Below, in pieces: positions 6,397 to 7,659 of a stretch of DNA of 7,659 bases. The stretch is taken from assembly GCA_023412745.1 (NCBI GenBank), contig JAEZBZ010000071.1, positions 1 to 7,659 on the forward strand, in the 5' to 3' direction. The stretch comes from Pseudomonadota bacterium. GTDB taxonomy: Bacteria > Pseudomonadota > Alphaproteobacteria > Rhizobiales > Hyphomicrobiaceae. The position numbers and the translations under genes were made by a program. The first letter of the stretch is position 1. Each line of letters starts with the position of its first letter. The notes under the pieces are model-generated. The model did not search any database. It had not been told where the DNA came from and worked only from the letters and a program-made list of their open reading frames with translations.

Positions 6397-7398
6397 TCAG
6401 GCTTTTGCAAAGCGGCTGAGACGCTGCGCCTGATTGGTGTTGACGGCACCCTTGGGGGCGCGGCCCTGTACGATCTGGGCGACCTGATCCACTGTTTCGA
6501 GCGCTTGGCCTTCGATGCCTTCCTGAGTCAGACCACCAGCATGCGGCGTGGCGACGACATCCGGGCGGCGTGCGAGATGCGGCGACGGCATCTGGTCGGG
6601 GGCGCGGCCGACGTCCATGGCAGCGCCAGCAATCCACTTCTCGTCAAGCGCGCGTTCGAGCGCCGCTTCATCAATCAGATTGCCGCGGCTGAGATTGACC
6701 AGATAGGCAGTCGGCTTCATGGCCCGCAGTTGCGCGGCGCCAATCAGGTTCTCTGTCTCTTCGGTCGCGACGGCCAGCGGGATCACGAAATCCGCGCGGC
6801 GGACAAGATCATCGACGGAGACCTGCTCGATGCCTTCGCGTTCGACCTTCACATAGGGGTCGTTGACCAGCACCTTCATGCCGAACGCCAGCAGCAGGTC
6901 GGTTACATTGCGGGCGAGCGGACCGTAACCGATGACGCCGGCCGTCGAACCTTTGAGCTGCACGCCGAGCACGGCCTCGGGCGTATCCCCGCGCCAGTTG
7001 GCGGCGGCTGAGCTGGCGATGCCACGCGCGATGCTGATCATCTGGCCGATGACCATTTCGCTGACCGCAGGCACCCAGCTCCGGCTCGCCTGTGTGACCA
7101 GTACACCGGCGGCGCTGGCCGAAGGCACGTCGATATTGCGGATGTCGACGGCGCAGCGCAGGAATGCGACGAGATCAGGAAGCTGGCCGAAAATCTCGGC
7201 AAAGCCCGGGGTGTTGCGGTCGGCGACGATGATGTGGGCGCCTTGTGCCGCTTTCACCAAGCCTGCCGCCTCGAGCGCCGCGTCGCCTTCATGCAGCGTG
7301 ACGTTGCCGAGCTTGCGCAGTCCTGCAAGCGCGCGGTCTCCATAGTAGTTCCGGCGCATGTCCGGGGTGTGCGTCAGAAGAATGCGGGGCTCTGGCAT
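6397..7398 (-). CDS. D-isomer-specific 2-hydroxyacid dehydrogenase family protein (NAD-binding)
   Basis: A 333-residue member of the D-2-hydroxyacid dehydrogenase family, which normally reduces 2-oxoacids to D-2-hydroxyacids with NAD(P)H. The catalytic domain contains LRCAVDIRNIDV (80-91, matching the usual G-V-G-x-D-N-I-D), followed by the VPAVSEMVIGQMISIAR helix (109-125). The nucleotide-binding fold has VIGYGPLA (155-162), with Ala162 instead of the third glycine of G-x-G-x-x-G, and Asp180 in VNDPY, typical of NAD preference. LVNLSRGNLIDE holds catalytic Arg238, and TPHAGGLT holds catalytic His286. The usual D-V-F-x-x-E segment, which supplies the catalytic Glu, reads DVGRAPDQMP (262-271), with Pro at the Glu position and Asp268 next to it. 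Start ATG 7398 has AAGG 9 nt upstream. First of three closely spaced genes and a probable operon member. It may be a distinct subfamily with altered chemistry. Confidence 0.9.
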   Translation of the reverse strand: MPEPRILLTHTPDMRRNYYGDRALAGLRKLGNVTLHEGDAALEAAGLVKAAQGAHIIVADRNTPGFAEIFGQLPDLVAFLRCAVDIRNIDVPSASAAGVLVTQASRSWVPAVSEMVIGQMISIARGIASSAAANWRGDTPEAVLGVQLKGSTAGVIGYGPLARNVTDLLLAFGMKVLVNDPYVKVEREGIEQVSVDDLVRRADFVIPLAVATEETENLIGAAQLRAMKPTAYLVNLSRGNLIDEAALERALDEKWIAGAAMDVGRAPDQMPSPHLARRPDVVATPHAGGLTQEGIEGQALETVDQVAQIVQGRAPKGAVNTNQAQRLSRFAKA

Positions 7399-7431
7399 GA
7401 TGATTGGCCTTGTTATGACTTGTTGTGGGAT

Positions 7432-7463
7432 GAAAACGGTCGGCCACTCTGCCTGGACGCCGT
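7432..7463 (-). terminator. Weak hairpin with T-run between the acyl-CoA synthetase and dehydrogenase genes
   Basis: On the minus strand, nine base pairs interrupted by two 2-nt bulges form a stem from 7463-7451 and 7444-7436 around a 6-nt loop, followed by TTTT (7436-7433, the first T being part of the stem). It lies in the 125-bp gap downstream of the synthetase stop and could terminate or attenuate transcription entering the dehydrogenase gene. The bulges and short T-run make this tentative. Confidence 0.25.
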
Positions 7464-7523
7464 GAAGCTTTCAGGACGGACCGGGTAGTGTGATGACAGC
7501 AGTCGCGCCGGTGGGAGCCGCGG

Positions 7524-7659
7524 CTAGCTGGTGAACGTCTTGCCGTACTGACTGCGCAGTTCGACCTTTTGAACCTTGCCCATGGCGTTGCGAGGCAGAT
7601 CCTGAACCACGAAAACGCGCTTGGGCAGTTTGAACTTCGCCAGGCGACCCGCCAGAGCC
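7524..7659 (-). CDS. AMP-dependent acyl-CoA synthetase, C-terminal fragment
   Basis: Only the last 44 codons and the TAG stop are in the window; the rest lies beyond the right edge. The translation contains AKFKLPKRVFVVQDLPRNAMGKVQ, which matches the closing A10 motif of class I adenylate-forming enzymes. The Lys of N-A-M-G-K is the residue needed for acyl-adenylate formation. These enzymes activate a carboxylic acid with ATP and then make its CoA thioester. The tail F-K-x-P-K-R-V then L-P-R-N-x-M-G-K-V-Q-K resembles malonyl-CoA synthetases (MatB/ACSF3 type) as much as other fatty-acyl or aryl-CoA ligases, so substrate class cannot be fixed from this end. It is transcribed in the same direction as the three downstream genes, after a 125-bp gap. 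Confidence 0.85.
   Translation of the reverse strand, partial: ALAGRLAKFKLPKRVFVVQDLPRNAMGKVQKVELRSQYGKTFTS

Noticed and set aside
6362..6637. A 92-residue N-terminal extension of the amidohydrolase frame
   Set aside because: It overlaps the 3' end of the dehydrogenase gene, is Arg/Pro/Gly-rich without family similarity, and a good ribosome-binding site precedes the ATG at 6361.
6385..7011. A 208-codon plus-strand open frame
   Set aside because: Antisense to the dehydrogenase gene, whose Arg238, His286 and nucleotide-binding fold are clear; the translation has no recognisable domain.

Overview
The window is GC-rich chromosomal DNA, densely packed with bacterial genes. Protein style points to an alphaproteobacterium, probably of the Hyphomicrobiales (Bradyrhizobium/Rhodopseudomonas/Afipia-like): the ThiE carries the KMKWAPQG-type segment I associate with that group, the ferrochelatase has the alphaproteobacterial layout, and a TTAA-N7-TTAA CtrA-type box lies upstream of one gene. 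This taxonomic call is inference from family resemblance. No rRNA, tRNA, CRISPR array, insertion sequence or phage gene was seen.

Left half, plus strand (1-4508), housekeeping and membrane functions: the nearly complete end of thiamine phosphate synthase (thiE); a stand-alone CHAD-domain protein preceded by a leader with tandem hairpins; ferrochelatase (hemH), the last enzyme of heme synthesis; then a two-gene unit encoding a QmcA/stomatin-like SPFH membrane protein and its usual partner, an NfeD-family membrane protein. A candidate CtrA-controlled promoter sits in front of this pair. A 7-bp hairpin separates it from the convergent genes that follow.

Right half, minus strand (read from 7659 down to 4562), a catabolic-looking run: the C-terminal end of an adenylate-forming acyl-CoA synthetase (malonyl-CoA synthetase-like in its tail), a D-2-hydroxyacid dehydrogenase family protein, a COG3618-type amidohydrolase/lactonase, and an aldo/keto reductase. 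The last three are closely spaced (35 and 12 bp gaps; the last ribosome-binding site overlaps the preceding stop codon) and are probably one operon. The enzyme types suggest oxidation or reduction of a small carbonyl or sugar-like compound, opening of a lactone, 2-oxo/2-hydroxyacid interconversion and CoA activation, but the substrate cannot be read from the sequence.

Nothing here is a clearly new defence or mobile system. The points most worth a second look are the departures from canonical catalytic residues in the dehydrogenase and the amidohydrolase, the CtrA-type box before the SPFH gene, the alternative RNA folds before the CHAD gene, and the unassigned catabolic operon.
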